DNA of 64,000 nucleotides from Luidia sarsii. Taxonomy: Eukaryota; Echinodermata; Asteroidea; Paxillosida; Luidiidae. This document shows positions 21,601 to 31,073 of this stretch, piece after piece. The stretch lies in contig OX465102.1 of assembly GCA_949987565.1 (NCBI GenBank), positions 16,736,006 to 16,800,005 of the forward strand. Direction: 5' to 3'. Position 1 is the stretch's first letter, and each line of letters begins with the position of its first letter. A model generated the notes under the pieces. It was not told the origin of the DNA. It made no database searches and was given only the letters and a program-made list of their open reading frames with translations. The translations under genes were made by a program, and so were the position numbers.

Positions 21601-22813
21601 TGACAGGGTTTCCTGCAGGATTTTGTTGAGATTATTTGATACGCGGTTCATGAGCTGTCAAGAGTTCCATTTATGGAGAGCATCCAATGACTTAGAAATA
21701 ATTGCATCAAATGATTGACTGACTGTGTGCACTCTGGAAGTTGATTTTAAATTGAGTCAGGAAAAAAATGGGAAGCATTGTCTTGGAAGTTGGAACACTG
21801 GCAGCCATTCCACCTAAGGGCTGGATACCTCAGGTTGCATCACAGGTCTTGGGTCATGGTCCAGTCAAGTCACACTCTTTATAATTTCCTAGTCTTGTTT
21901 TCCTTTCCGTTGTTAATTCACATTAATTATTATTATAAAATTGTTGGTTAGCATAAAGTTATCATGTAATCTTAAACTACTTTGAACTCCATAAATTACA
22001 AGTATACTAGTTAGTTTACCCCCCACAAACAAAAAGAAAAAACCCAAGACAAAAATGCTACCATACTTATTGTCCTTAAACCACTTTTTATGTTGATGTG
22101 TTGTTTTTATGCTGATGGTTTTTTTTAAGCTGATGTTTTTTAAGCTGATGTTTTTTTTATGCTGATGGGTTTTGTATGCTGATGGGTTTTGTATGCTGAT
22201 GGGTTTTTGTATGCTGATGGGTTTTTTATGCTGATTGGTTTTTATGCTGATGGGTTTTTGTATGCTGATGGGTTTTTTATGCTGATGGGTTTTGTATGCT
22301 GATGGGTTTTGTATGCTGATGGGTTTTTGTATGCTGATGGGTTTTGTATGCTGATGGGTTTTTGTATGCTGATGGGTTTTTTATGCTGATGGGTTTTGTA
22401 TGCTGATGGGTTTTTGTATGCTGATGGGTTTTGTATGCTGATGGGTTTTTGTATGCTGATGGGTTTTTGTATGCTGATGGGTTTTTTATGCTGATGAGTT
22501 TTTTTTGCTGATGGGTTTTGAATGCTGATGGGTTTTGTATGCTGATAGTGATGAAGTTTTGCCCAAATAGAAATGTTAGAATCACTTATTGGATCAAGAT
22601 TAGTTATCTAGCCACTGAAGATGGCAGCCCTTAGGTGGTTGTTTGTATTGCTTATTACTAATGATCAAGTGCTCTCCTGCTTTCTATCTCGTATGCAGGC
22701 TGTCCTACAACTTGGACCTCAATCACATACTAAGCCTGGCGGAGAAGATGTTTCTGGCCTACTGCCATAGGACAGCAGTCAGGGACAGCTTCGAGCTTGT
22801 GGACCACGAGTGA
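9425..22813 (+). CDS. TBC-domain Rab GTPase-activating protein, 11 exons
   Basis: Joined exons 9425-9626, 12364-12439, 12846-13054, 13607-13710, 16754-16866, 17186-17253, 18466-18612, 20042-20132, 20518-20666, 20930-21074 and 22699-22813 give 1419 nt, 472 codons plus TGA. Every junction has AG/GT and the phases agree throughout. The protein should stimulate GTP hydrolysis by a Rab GTPase in membrane traffic. The TBC domain begins near residue 65 (RGGIEADVRRDAW). It carries the arginine finger in IDKDVPRTDR (R226, IxxDxxR) and the glutamine finger in YAQGMND (Q263, YxQG), followed by RWLLLCFKREF. Both catalytic fingers are present, so activity is expected. By eye it resembles the GYP7-like group (TBC1D15/16/17/21/25), the CFKREF block most like TBC1D16; an exact orthologue cannot be assigned. 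Exons 3 and 4 encode a poorly conserved insert (about residues 102-197). Confidence 0.9.
10021..10182. mobile_element. snapback MITE (GTTTCGATCC family)
   Basis: 10071-10178 is an almost perfect palindrome: AGTGGGCCTGACGTTTCG on the left pairs with CGAAACGTCAGGCCCACT on the right around AAAGGCAGAGAGAAAGG. The left flank (GTTGCAAACTGCTAAG...) also recurs, inverted, beside the copy at 54045-54375, so the full terminal arm is near 110 bp. Lies in intron 1 of the TBC gene. Confidence 0.8.
10443..10520. repeat. 78-bp imperfect hairpin
   Basis: ACCCGTAAACACTAGGGCC on the left faces GGGCCCTGTGTACGGGT on the right. Tiny MITE or structured relic in intron 1. Confidence 0.55.
10722..10822. mobile_element. 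GATTTCAC-type MITE, partial copy
   Basis: Shares ATGGGTTATCTATCGTAAG and GTTACGATGCATCGTAA with fuller copies at 23848-24003 and 62186-62331. Confidence 0.6.
11198..11873. mobile_element. pogo/Tigger-like MITE with TA duplication
   Basis: Termini CAGTTGACTCCCGTTATAAC and, inverted, CAGTGTAGTCGACCCTCGTT are imperfect TIRs with a direct TA on each side (11196-11197, 11874-11875). Start CAG, TA target and the CCGTTATAAC terminus match the pogo/Tigger style of Tc1-mariner elements. No transposase is visible, so it is non-autonomous. In TBC intron 1. Confidence 0.65.
12364..12439 (+). CDS. TBC gene exon 2
   Basis: Encodes GIEADVRRDAWAFLYGLYP, the first TBC motif (R..W.FL.G). It follows a strong T-rich tract and CAG; the donor is GTACTG. 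Confidence 0.88.
12846..13054 (+). CDS. TBC gene exon 3
   Basis: Encodes REREVLAMERYYRYEALK, then a Ser/Pro/Asn-rich stretch (TSPPNETPVSSPEQ) that looks like a disordered loop. Donor GTGAGA. Confidence 0.8.
13152..13391. mobile_element. 240-bp MITE with AATTTCATAGAGC ends
   Basis: GGCCCAATTTCATAGAGC at the left and GCTCTATGAAATTGGCC at the right are inverted, followed inward by CTTAAGC on both sides. In TBC intron 3, between exons 3 and 4. Confidence 0.7.
13607..13710 (+). CDS. TBC gene exon 4
   Basis: Chosen because it is the one segment between exons 3 and 5 with a pyrimidine tract, TTCACAG acceptor, GTATGT donor and a length (104 nt) that restores phase from 1 to 0. It encodes low-complexity THNIGTTPNGPCTATTK then RRLQLECIELQAR, a plausible helix entering exon 5. 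Least certain of the exons. Confidence 0.65.
13711..14690. other. TBC intron 4, left part
   Basis: AT-rich intronic sequence with no supported feature. Confidence 0.5.
14691..14800. mobile_element. snapback MITE family fragment
   Basis: GAGAAAGGTCCTGCTAGCAT, GTCAGGCCC and TTTTGGTCATTTTAGCCAGT match one arm of the family at 10021. Confidence 0.55.
14801..15232. other. TBC intron 4, middle part
   Basis: No gene or clear repeat recognised. Confidence 0.5.
15233..16703. repeat. 49-bp intronic minisatellite, ~30 copies
   Basis: Unit GAAAGGTCTTGGGAAGAGT then YGACRAGTTTGGGAATGCAG and TTTTATCCTA. Copies differ mainly at two CpG sites (CGACGA versus TGACAA and intermediates). Each unit ends TTTTATCCTAG, a weak look-alike of a splice acceptor, and the array stops about 50 bp before exon 5. 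Confidence 0.95.
16754..16866 (+). CDS. TBC gene exon 5, arginine finger
   Basis: Encodes IYAEREPLDIRNLEAF then the IDKDVPRTDRDHPMF motif holding the catalytic arginine. It starts only about 50 bp after the 49-bp minisatellite in intron 4. Confidence 0.92.
17186..17253 (+). CDS. TBC gene exon 6
   Basis: Encodes KGQSNANLSRLRDILITF, the TBC helix leading to the glutamine finger. Acceptor TTCAACAG, donor GTAAGT. Confidence 0.88.
17254..18465. other. TBC intron 6
   Basis: Contains a decayed snapback-MITE arm near 18103-18150 (GAGAGAGGTCCTGCTCAGAT) and a G9 run at 18363. No coding feature supported. Confidence 0.5.
18466..18612 (+). CDS. TBC gene exon 7, glutamine finger
   Basis: Encodes QVTYAQGMNDVLSRFF and DSEVDSYWCFTLYLE. 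YAQG is the YxQG motif of dual-finger TBC GAPs. Confidence 0.93.
18789..19488. mobile_element. piggyBac-like MITE, TTAA-flanked
   Basis: Starts TTAACCACTCAACGCCGGG and ends CCCGGCGCGAAGTGGTTAA, giving imperfect TIRs whose outer TTAA fits piggyBac target choice. About 700 bp, no transposase. A deleted, inverted relative lies at 59993-60105. In TBC intron 7. Confidence 0.7.
19489..19655. repeat. 30-bp minisatellite, ~5-6 copies
   Basis: GGAGTTACAAAGGCTGTGTC plus AAACATCAAA repeated head to tail immediately after the piggyBac-like element. Confidence 0.85.
20042..20132 (+). CDS. TBC gene exon 8
   Basis: Encodes EILKQMLQEIDPLLYNHF and GDLMFCHR; the Arg codon is split across the intron. Confidence 0.9.
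20291..20448. mobile_element. 158-bp MITE, TTAA-flanked
   Basis: TTAACTCTTTCACTACGG at the left and CCGTACGGAAAGAGTTAA at the right are inverted; GAGCCGATGTATC occurs twice inside. A second piggyBac-like family, in TBC intron 8. Confidence 0.7.
20518..20666 (+). CDS. TBC gene exon 9
   Basis: Encodes WLLLCFKREFQYEESLML and the C-terminal part of the TBC fold. Confidence 0.92.
20757..20890 (-). repeat. interspersed repeat, copy 1
   Basis: Reverse complement matches 28956-29092, with shared blocks such as AAAGGGTCTCTGCAATAA and ATTGGCAAG. In TBC intron 9. Confidence 0.6.
20930..21074 (+). CDS. TBC gene exon 10
   Basis: Encodes GEQRAHAEVVRTDFTFEL and CTTILFDNRRTLMECVD. Confidence 0.9.
21075..22084. 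other. TBC intron 10, left part
   Basis: No gene recognised. GGGCTGGATA and TCCAGTCAA recur near 21170 and 21830, a possible weak duplication. Confidence 0.4.
22085..22550. repeat. ~17-bp minisatellite (GCTGATGGGTTTTGTAT)
   Basis: About 25 copies with T-run length variation. On the minus strand the frame reads as an IKNPSAYK-type repeat. Located in the last TBC intron, about 150 bp before exon 11. Confidence 0.92.
22699..22813 (+). CDS. TBC gene exon 11 with stop
   Basis: Encodes LSYNLDLNHILSLAEKMF and ends RDSFELVDHE followed by TGA at 22811-22813. The preceding acceptor is TATGCAG. Confidence 0.9.
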
Positions 22814-23477
22814 CCCGACCCCATGACCCCTGACCCGCCCAGGTGTGGGATAGCCCGTCCGCACTACGGTTGGTCATCGCTTTACATTTACCCAAGATCA
22901 CATACAGCATGCATTGTGATTGGAATTGGTGAGAATCATTGAGGGCAGCTGTCTTCCTTCAGTATACTATAGTCGGGGTAGTTTGACAAAGAAAAAACGT
23001 CCGTGGAAACACAGCTTTACTCTCTCGGTGGATTCACACCTTTTGTTTTTTAAATGTGCCTATCCCTTTAAATGGTCAGCACTCTCACCCAACCATGGAG
23101 AATTTGAATTTCTTTGACATTTCTTTGGCAGTCATTGGCGGGTTGCTGATAGTAGTTTGGAGACGTCAGCTTTCGTTTCTTGTGATTTTCCCGTGAAAAT
23201 TGTGTGTGAATCAGTCTGTTCAGAATCCCCCTTGTATCATGGTATAATGTAGGTCAACAGAACCTCACAGAATGCATGCACCCTTGACCATGTAGTTTAG
23301 AGCTGCTAGGCTAGGGCTAGCATGTAGTGAATAGGCGTACACAGGACCCCAAAATTACTTGTTAGTTTCTCTTTGCATAGTGCCTAAAAAATCTGCCCTT
23401 GGATAGCTGTTTGCATAGGGGGGGGGGGTGGTTTCCAACCCTTTTACATGTACATGTTATTCATGTATGTATGGTTG

Positions 23478-23660
23478 TGTACTGTCCGTTTAATCCAAGC
23501 TGAACTCAACCTCAGTCTCATTCAATGCTACGGTATGACATGTCCCCCTCCTCCAGTCTACCCACAGCTTGCTTATCACGAGTCATAAGCAGCTGTCAGT
23601 CAAGAGTGGTGCCAAAGTCCATGTGGCCACATGAACAACCAGTACACAGGCTAGACTGGT
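23478..23660. repeat. interspersed repeat, copy 1 of pair
   Basis: Shares CTCCAGTC, CACAGCTTGC and CTGTCAGTCAAGAGT with 27630-27775 in the same order. Confidence 0.55.
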
Positions 23661-23847
23661 GTAATGGAAATGCTCAAGTCTTCTCACAGCGATGGGACTG
23701 TACAGTCATTCAGCTGTAAACCCCAATCCTTTCCTGTGGTTCATGCTGCGCTAATCAGAACAAAATGGCCGCCATCAGCAAGCACCTTGTTGTATCAGCC
23801 ATCTATAAGCAGTGCAATGCAGAGCAAGGATTACCAAACCTGCAGTT

Positions 23848-24003
23848 GATTTCACCAAACTTACTGTAACGTACGATCAATCGCAAGACGATAAGCGCTG
23901 CACATAAACCATACGGCCTATCACAACTTGCGATGGGTTATCCATCGTAAGTTTTATCCATCGTAAGTTGAGTTACGATGCATCATAAGGCTTCGTGAAA
24001 TCC
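23848..24003. mobile_element. GATTTCAC-type MITE
   Basis: GATTTCACCAAACTTACTG at the left faces CGTGAAATCCACC at the right, with the CGATGGGTTATCCATCGTAA core. Same family as 62186-62331. Confidence 0.7.
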
Positions 24004-24939
24004 ACCCCATTAGTGTTGTTTCCCTAGTGCTCTCAAATTTTCTATGCAGTTTTTGGTAAAAGATCATAAATATTTGCAAGAAAATCACTCATGAAAAATG
24101 TGCCTGAGTTGGTAATATTTGTAATTGTGATAATTTTACAGACCTGTTCTTACATTCCTGTTTGATAACATTCCCTTTTCGTCGGGATGAATGAGTTGTG
24201 ACGAATGCTGGTCTGTCGCTGTCACTGGAAAATACCCATAGATTTTTCTACGATAATGTGTGTGCAAGAAATAGAAATAGAAACAGCAAGGGCATTGCCA
24301 GTTTCCTTTCATAAAGTTGAAAATCTTTGCTTCAGTGAAAACAAAGAGTCTTTCTACTGTGACCGGATTTGAGTGAAAACACAATCCCTGGAACTGAACA
24401 TTGACTTGCTTGATGTAAAGCTGTCGAGTAATCAAAATGATACATGTACATTATGACGCACACTAGTAAAAATGTGATTCATCAAGGGTTTGCCCTTCAA
24501 GATACATGTATCAGTATGCCAGAAGCGTTGTATGGTCAGTTTAAGTTTTTTTTTTCAAGCGGGCATCAAGTAAAGCACTGAGCATACAGTGCTCCCTTCG
24601 TATCACGGAAGGGCGAGGGCAAACCTTTGTTGTACATGTAATATGAAAATGTTGCCTACTAACATGACACATATGCCCTTAAATGTGCAATTCTTAAAAA
24701 GATAGTGGGCTTCTTAAATGGCAAACAAAGATCACAAAACTACACGTATCTCCGTTTGGTTAAGGATTATGGCCGTTATAAGAGTTTTCAGTTATCTAAA
24801 TGATTGGAGCAGAAGGTTTGATGAATTTAACAGTATGTATTGGATATGGAATAGTTTGAGAGAAAAAATATGGACAAAACTGATTTGATTTTGCACCGTG
24901 ACACTAAACGTATCTTTCATATGAAGATTGGTATGTTGG

Positions 24940-25035
24940 AAACTGCTTACTGACTAAAATGACCAAAATGAAAATTATCTCAAAAGTGGTGGGTCAGATG
25001 TTTCGATCCTAGCAAGGACCATTCTCAGAGGCAGG
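24940..25035. mobile_element. snapback MITE family fragment
   Basis: AAACTGCTTACTGACTAAAA and GTTTCGATCCTAGCAAGG match the arm at 10021. Confidence 0.6.
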
Positions 25036-25519
25036 TCCAATCTCCCAGGTCAATTGCATGTTAGAGTATATGATACAACTAAAAAAACCATCTGATCTAC
25101 AAATCTGATGTTCCAACTTCAAAGGCCAGCAAGTAAGGGATTAGTAGATTTAACAAGTCGTAAGTTATAAAGTTTTGAATTATAAAAAAAAAACCTTCAG
25201 CAATACACTTCCCAGATTACTTTACTGAGCATGTACACGTGTGCATACTTTCGGCGTTTTGACAGACTGGGGAATCATATCTACACTGCACAAAAGATGC
25301 ATTTTGAAAATTGCACTCTGAAAGTAACATTTTTTGGAAACCCCATTTCGCCCGTCCTTGGGTAATGGGTAGTGCAAAAGTGTCAATGAGGTTAACACCA
25401 CGATACAGATTTCTGTCTTGAGATGTGTTCTTATGCAGTGGATCTTGAAAGTGATTTGTCAGTTTGTGGAAATGCCAACGATGTGTATTAATTAGCCCAA
25501 CCCCCTAGTGCTTTCTACT

Positions 25520-26335
25520 TAACTTGGAACCCTCCTCAATCCTTCGCAATCTTCCAGTAGGAGATTGTGCATGAAAATCTACTGCCTCAATCCTCCACAA
25601 TCCTCCAGTGTATTTAACAACCTTTCTCGATTCTCCATAATCCTCCATAACCCGGAGGATTACATAGAGGACTGAGGAAGGTCGGGGTTTTAAAGGAGAA
25701 TAAGACCTCAGCCCATACACCCTTATGCATTGGCGCCATCGTGCCACATGATCTAACCCCCTAGTGCTGCGTGACTGGAACCCTCCTCAATCCTCCACAA
25801 TCCTCCAATGTGAGTTTGTGCAACATCCTCACTGCCTCAATCCTCCACAATCCTCCAATATGAGTTTGTGCATGTACACGTACAGTACCCCACTGCCTCA
25901 ATCCTCCACAGCTAAGTACACGTACATGTAAATGGATCCTTTGTTTTTATTACAGTTGACCATGTGAAAGCAAAGTGCATACTAGCAAGACAGTATATGT
26001 GTCTATAGAGCTATAAGTAGGTAGCTCCATGGTACGTGCCTTTGTCAAAGTTCCACAGCTTTTCATATCCTCAAAAATCCTCCAGTGTAAATTTTACAAC
26101 CTTCCTCAATCCTCCTCAATCCTCGAGTGAAAATTTTACAACCTTCCTCAATCCTCCACAATCATCCAGTACAACTTTTACTACCTTCCTCAATCCTCCA
26201 AATGAAAGTTTTCATACTTGCCTCAATCCTCCACAATCCACAATTCCCCCCCCCCCCCCCGGAGGATTGTGGAGGATTGAGGAAGGTAGCAAAATTTGTA
26301 CTGGATGATTGTGGAGTCCTCCACAATCCTCCGAA
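25520..26335. repeat. dispersed CCTCAATCCTCCACAATCC repeats
   Basis: Irregularly spaced copies of CTCAATCCTCCACAATCCTC, some inverted after a C-run near 26249-26262, so parts can fold back. Confidence 0.85.
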
Positions 26336-27069
26336 TTTTCGTGGAAACTGTGGAGAATGTGCAGTGAGGTATCTGATAAGCTATCCTCTTTTAGCCTGCT
26401 GCGAGCTGCTCATATTCAAAATTATCCTGAGTAACATGACTCAAATAATTATTGCTTTATTTTTTTTATCTTGCATTTGTTTTTGTTTGTCTGGGGGGAG
26501 TGGAAAGAGTTAGGGGCTAACATTGATTTCAGATTATGCTGCCACTTAACATTTGTAAATGTGTACAAATATGTGATATACCATAGTGTACCAGATATTG
26601 TATGTATTGAGTGAGTGTACATGTGAACTACTTAACAGCTACTCAGAGACACCATGTATTGTATTATGCTTGATCTGTGGAGGGGCAAGCCCTTTGGTCA
26701 GTTGGTAGCCGACTTCAAATTATACTGTGGTGCGTGTACCTGAAATGCTCAATGGATGGGACTACATTGTAACTGTAGCCGCTAGCTAGGTAGCCAATGG
26801 CTTGCAAGCTAGCGGTTGCAGGCAACTCCCTTACACTTGCGTATTATTCCCGGGCATGGCCAATGATTGTGGACTTAACCCTATCGGGGAACCAAGGTCC
26901 TGAGACTGGTTCCTATTGGCAGACCAGAATACATGAAATCAGTGGTAGAAAAGTCTTGGTTCAGGTCGATAGTCCTTCATATCTTTAAAACTAGTGCCCA
27001 CTCAAACAGAGGTCCTCACTTCAACGTAGATAAGACTTAAAGGTTTGCATGGTGGAAATACTACGTGGA

Positions 27070-27195
27070 AGGTTTGCGGTGACACCATGTAGCACTTCTC
27101 TTTCGAGAAGGAGTGTAGCTCTGAAAAGAGCCAGATCTTTTCAGAGCCACTTCCCTTCTCGAAAGTGAAGTGCTACATGGTGTCACCTCAAACCT
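27070..27195. mobile_element. 126-bp hairpin MITE
   Basis: GGTGACACCATGTAGCACTT on the left pairs with AAGTGCTACATGGTGTCACC on the right; CTCTGAAAAGAGCC and TTTTCAGAGCC meet at the centre. Confidence 0.75.
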
Positions 27196-27629
27196 CCCAC
27201 TGAACACTCAAACTTAAAATGTCTAAATACAGTCATTGTATCATTGAATCTCAAGTCATTCACTCTCATGGAAGCCACAAGACTGAAGAATTACTATTCT
27301 GTGTGTTGTACAGTATTTTGAGAAATTTAATGATCTGCATATCGGGTCTGTGTTTAAGCTATGCTTCCTATTTGGTTGGGGAGTACATCGTGTACAAAAT
27401 GTTTATACTATTATTTATTAAGCAATTTCCTTTTGTTGAGGTTGATTTAGCCAGTGCTACCAGGATCATGGTCAGTAATTGTTTGGAAAGATTGATATGT
27501 ATTGTACACACCCCAAAGTTAGTCTGGAACAAAAAAATCATAAGGGAATCCTTCATCCCTATCGATGATACCATTTTTAAACAAAATGTATGGAAGAAAA
27601 GTTTGAATTTTTCAAAAATCAGACAGAAA

Positions 27630-27775
27630 TGACAGTGCGTTCACTCTAACTTGAGCTGGATTTCAGCATCATCTCCTCCAGTCCAGCCACAGCTTGCCCA
27701 TGATGAATCGTTGACGCCTGTCAGTCAAGAGTAGCCTCAACTTTCTCGTGGCCATAATTATGAAGAAACAGTTGG
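27630..27775. repeat. interspersed repeat, copy 2 of pair
   Basis: Second copy of the repeat at 23478-23660. Confidence 0.55.
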
Positions 27776-28411
27776 TGCTATGAATAATTTATGCTCACAC
27801 ATTGTTCTCACAGTGACTGTAGCATGTCATTTAGAATGCATGGAACACCACAAATGCTGAGACTGTGTAGTTTTCCCTATTGCAAACTAAACTTCACCTG
27901 TATTAAGTTTTACAGTTTGACTGCCATGTGTTTAGAGTTAGAGTTAGTTATTTTTTGAAGAGTGATTTTTGGGAAGAATCGCTGTTCATGGCCCTGCTTT
28001 GGTGTGTATGGAAATGCAATCTTTCCATTCATTTACCGTCCGTGTGATACAACAACAAATGAAACTCACTTTTGCAATTAATGAATCATTAATAATTATT
28101 TAACTCAGCTGCTGGGTTATGATATAAATCCCCTGTCAATTTCAAGTCTTCTCATTTCATTCCTCCTTCGAAATACCTTTTGATTATTAGAATGATTTCG
28201 AGCTTCTAAATAGCGATTGTCAATAATTATAAAAAAATATGAAAGAACAAATTTTATCTTACCTTTATTTTAAACGTTTACATTTATGTTACATTTTGTA
28301 CTACTACTGAAATTTACGTGCGGTGTTTTGGTTGAGTGAAAGTGGGAATGATAATATTGTGTGAACAACATCATTTCTGATGTCATTTGTGTCTTGCCAT
28401 GACATGCGTGG

Positions 28412-28417
28412 AATAAA
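28412..28417 (+). promoter_or_regulatory. candidate polyadenylation signal
   Basis: AATAAA on the coding strand of the TBC gene, about 5.6 kb past its stop. Weak assignment because of the distance. Confidence 0.25.
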
Positions 28418-28629
28418 GAGCCAAAGATTGATTTTTTTGTGTGGAAATGATTAACAGTCGTTAATTTTACTTACGTAAACTGTTTCCTCTCTGCTGATTC
28501 TGTGCTTTTGACAGAAGGTTACCTCGTGTGATAGGAATTTTAGAATCTCGAATCGGCAGTGTCGACCACTTCCAGGGCAACAAAATATTTCCCTCGCTGG
28601 AGGGCGCTGTTTACATACTTATCGTCTGC

Positions 28630-28800
28630 TGCCGTTTACGAAATTAAGGCTTAGGGTCGGGCTTAGGCTTCGGTCATATTTTTTATCTTCCTCGTTATAA
28701 TATCACAGGCATCTAGAAACAAACGTTTGGCCCCAGTTTCTTGGTGAATACTCTTTACCTATCAAGCCAACAAACCTTCAAATTCGGAAACAAACGGCCG
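28630..28800. repeat. interspersed repeat (AAACGTTTGGCCCCAG family)
   Basis: Blocks CGGGCTTAGGCTTC, TTTGGCCCCAGTTTCTTGG and GTGAATACTCT recur at 53650-53720, 56410-56610 and 62500-62650. Confidence 0.6.
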
Positions 28801-28955
28801 TACAAAATAATAGCCTGTTTTTTAATGCATACCGTACCCACGCGGTACCCGCTGCTATACCGATTTGAATCCACTAGAAAGTAGCCCTACATAATGTACT
28901 AGGAGGCCGGGTTCGAAACCCGTCCGAGCATTTTTTTTTTAGCAGGCAATCGTTT

Positions 28956-29092
28956 TAAAGGGTCTCTGCAATAAAAATCACAGTCAAATCAGGAGTCAGG
29001 AGTCAAGTGTACAAACGTATTGGCAAGCTTCTTTTTCTAAGTGGAGTCACAAATTGGTCATCTTTTTTACCTTTAAAAAATCCTTATAAGTT
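28956..29092 (+). repeat. interspersed repeat, copy 2
   Basis: Match to the reverse complement of 20757-20890. Confidence 0.6.
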
Positions 29093-29632
29093 AAACAAAC
29101 CAAGGAAACCAAGGAAAAACTTAACTTAATAAACGAGAGTGCTATTGTAAGGTTATGTCAGGAACCCGCAGTTTAATAAACATTTGCTTTCAAACTGCAA
29201 ATAAATCCCTCTAGGTTTGATGAAAAACCCCTTCACTAAATGATTACAAGCATACATTTTGGCAGTAAATCAACCGGTTTAGGGATAGGTCTGCGGGAAA
29301 AACAGTAATCTTCAGAAACTTTTGTATGCAACCAATTGGGTTTCTGTTGCATGATACTGTGATGACATCACAGATTTGCTCATGAATATTTAAATTCTCA
29401 TCAGAATAAAAATTGAAAACTTGCAAATACAACGAGTGAAAAACATTTTTGATGGTAAGCAATATTGCAAAACAGTTGAATGCATGAATGCATGAATTTA
29501 AGTGATACAAATGTTTTTTCAAGCGCATGAGAGCGAGGTTATAACCTCTGTCCACGCAGGAAAGCGACCCATAGTCAATCAATCGTTCCTTCGTCAATCC
29601 GTTGGTTCATGCGCTCAATCATTGCCTTGGTG
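29093..29632. other. no recognisable gene
   Basis: AT-rich unique sequence before the minisatellite array. Confidence 0.5.
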
Positions 29633-30346
29633 CCCCTACTGCCCCTAGTCATTGCCTGGCTGCCCCTGGTCATTGCCTGGCTGCCCCTGGTCATTGCCTG
29701 GCTGCCCCTGGTCATTGCCTGGTTGTCCCCGGTCATTGCCTTGGTGCCCCCTGGTCATTGCCTGGCTGCCCTCGGTCATTGCCTGGCTGCCCCTGGTCAT
29801 TGTCTTGCTGCCCCCTGGCCATTGCCTGGCTGCCCCTGGTCATTGCTTGGCTGCCCCTCGGTCAATTGGCTGGCTGCCCCTGGTCATTGCTTGGCTGCCC
29901 CTGGTCATTGCCTGGCTGCCCCTGGTCATTGCCTGGTTGTCCCTGGCCATTGCCTGGCTGCCCCTGGTCATTGCTTGGCTGCCCCTCGGTCAATTGGCTG
30001 GCTGCCCCTGGTCATTGCTTGGCTGCCCCTGGCCATTGCCTGGCTGCCCCTGGTCATTGCCTGGCTGCCCCTGGTCATTGGTTGGCTGCCCCTGGTCATT
30101 GCCTGGCTGCCCCTGGTCATTGCCTGGCTGCCCCTGGTCATTGGTTGGCTGCCCCTGGTCATTGCCTGGCTGCCCCTTGTCATTGCCTGGCTGCCCCTGG
30201 TCATTGCCTGGCTGCCCCTGGTCATTGCCTGGCTGCCCCTGGTCATTGCTTGGCTGCCCCTGGTCATTGCTTGGCTGCCCCTGGTCATTGCTTGGCTGCC
30301 CCTGGTCATTGCCTGGCTGCCCCTGGTCATTGCCTGGCTGCCCCTA
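29633..30346. repeat. 21-bp minisatellite, array 1
   Basis: Unit GTCATTGCCTGGCTGCCCCT plus G. Variants include TTGCTTGG and CTCGGTCAATTGG. As 21 is a multiple of 3 every frame stays open (GHCLAAP, VIAWLPL, WSLPGCP; minus strand MTRGSQA); I treat these ORFs as non-genic. Confidence 0.95.
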
Positions 30347-31073
30347 GCAAATGGGTTAGAGACAGAGTGCCCCAGACAATAAGCTATGCTGGAAATAGAT
30401 GGAACAATTATTGATAGATGGAATAGATGGAAGACATAGGCCTTGGTAAACAGGTTGTTGTTTCAATGCTGGAGGTCTGATCTGAAGGTTTCAAAGAAAG
30501 TGGTCAGTTTGGAGTGTGTCCAGGATGATTGAGCTTTATAGTGGGCTGTAATTGAAGTGTATTATGTTGTGGTTACAAATTTTAGGGCAGAAGGTTATAA
30601 AGCTATTTTTTAAAAGGTCAAGATAGCTTAGGAGGAGTGACTAATAAACAACACCATGTATGGATTTTATACTAATATAATGTATGCAGATATTTTGTTT
30701 CTCTGATTAATGAAGTTCCTATATTAAAAAAACAATCAAAACAGCTTCTGCCATACCCTCCATTAGAATATTGCATATCTGTATGAATAAAACGCAGTGT
30801 ACGTTTTCTTTAAGGGTACATATCCCGGAAAAAGAAAAAAAGGAAATAAAATAAACAAACAAACAATATCTAGGACATTGTGCATGTGACCACATCACAA
30901 CTCTGTCAACGGATGTCAACCCGCCGGGTAAATATCTATTTACTTTGATCTTCCTGTGTTATTGCTTGTTGCGGCCGATGTTACAGTTCATGACCTGATG
31001 TTGGCTGGGGGTGTGTGTGAAAACCAGGCCAGAGCAGAGTAAAGCAGAGCCCTTGGGAGATATAGCCAAGCAT
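30347..31073. repeat. 727-bp spacer, copy 1
   Basis: Unique-looking spacer (TTAGAGACAGAGTGCC ... ATAGCCAAGCATG) that recurs after each 21-bp array. This copy carries private substitutions (CCCCAGACA versus CCCGAGACA). Confidence 0.9.

Larger units (their letters stand above)
22814..28417 (+). other. TBC 3' flank / probable 3' UTR region
   Basis: No further exon recognised. The only clear AATAAA I noted downstream is at 28412-28417, which would imply an unusually long UTR, so the true end is unknown. Repeats inside are listed separately. Confidence 0.35.

Noticed and set aside
27219..27632. 137-codon plus ORF
   Set aside because: AT-rich, no family resemblance, lies in the TBC 3' flank; likely chance.
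28900..28935. tRNA or SINE B box (GGGTTCGAAACCCGTCC)
   Set aside because: A lone B-box-like palindrome followed by a T run; no A box at proper distance.
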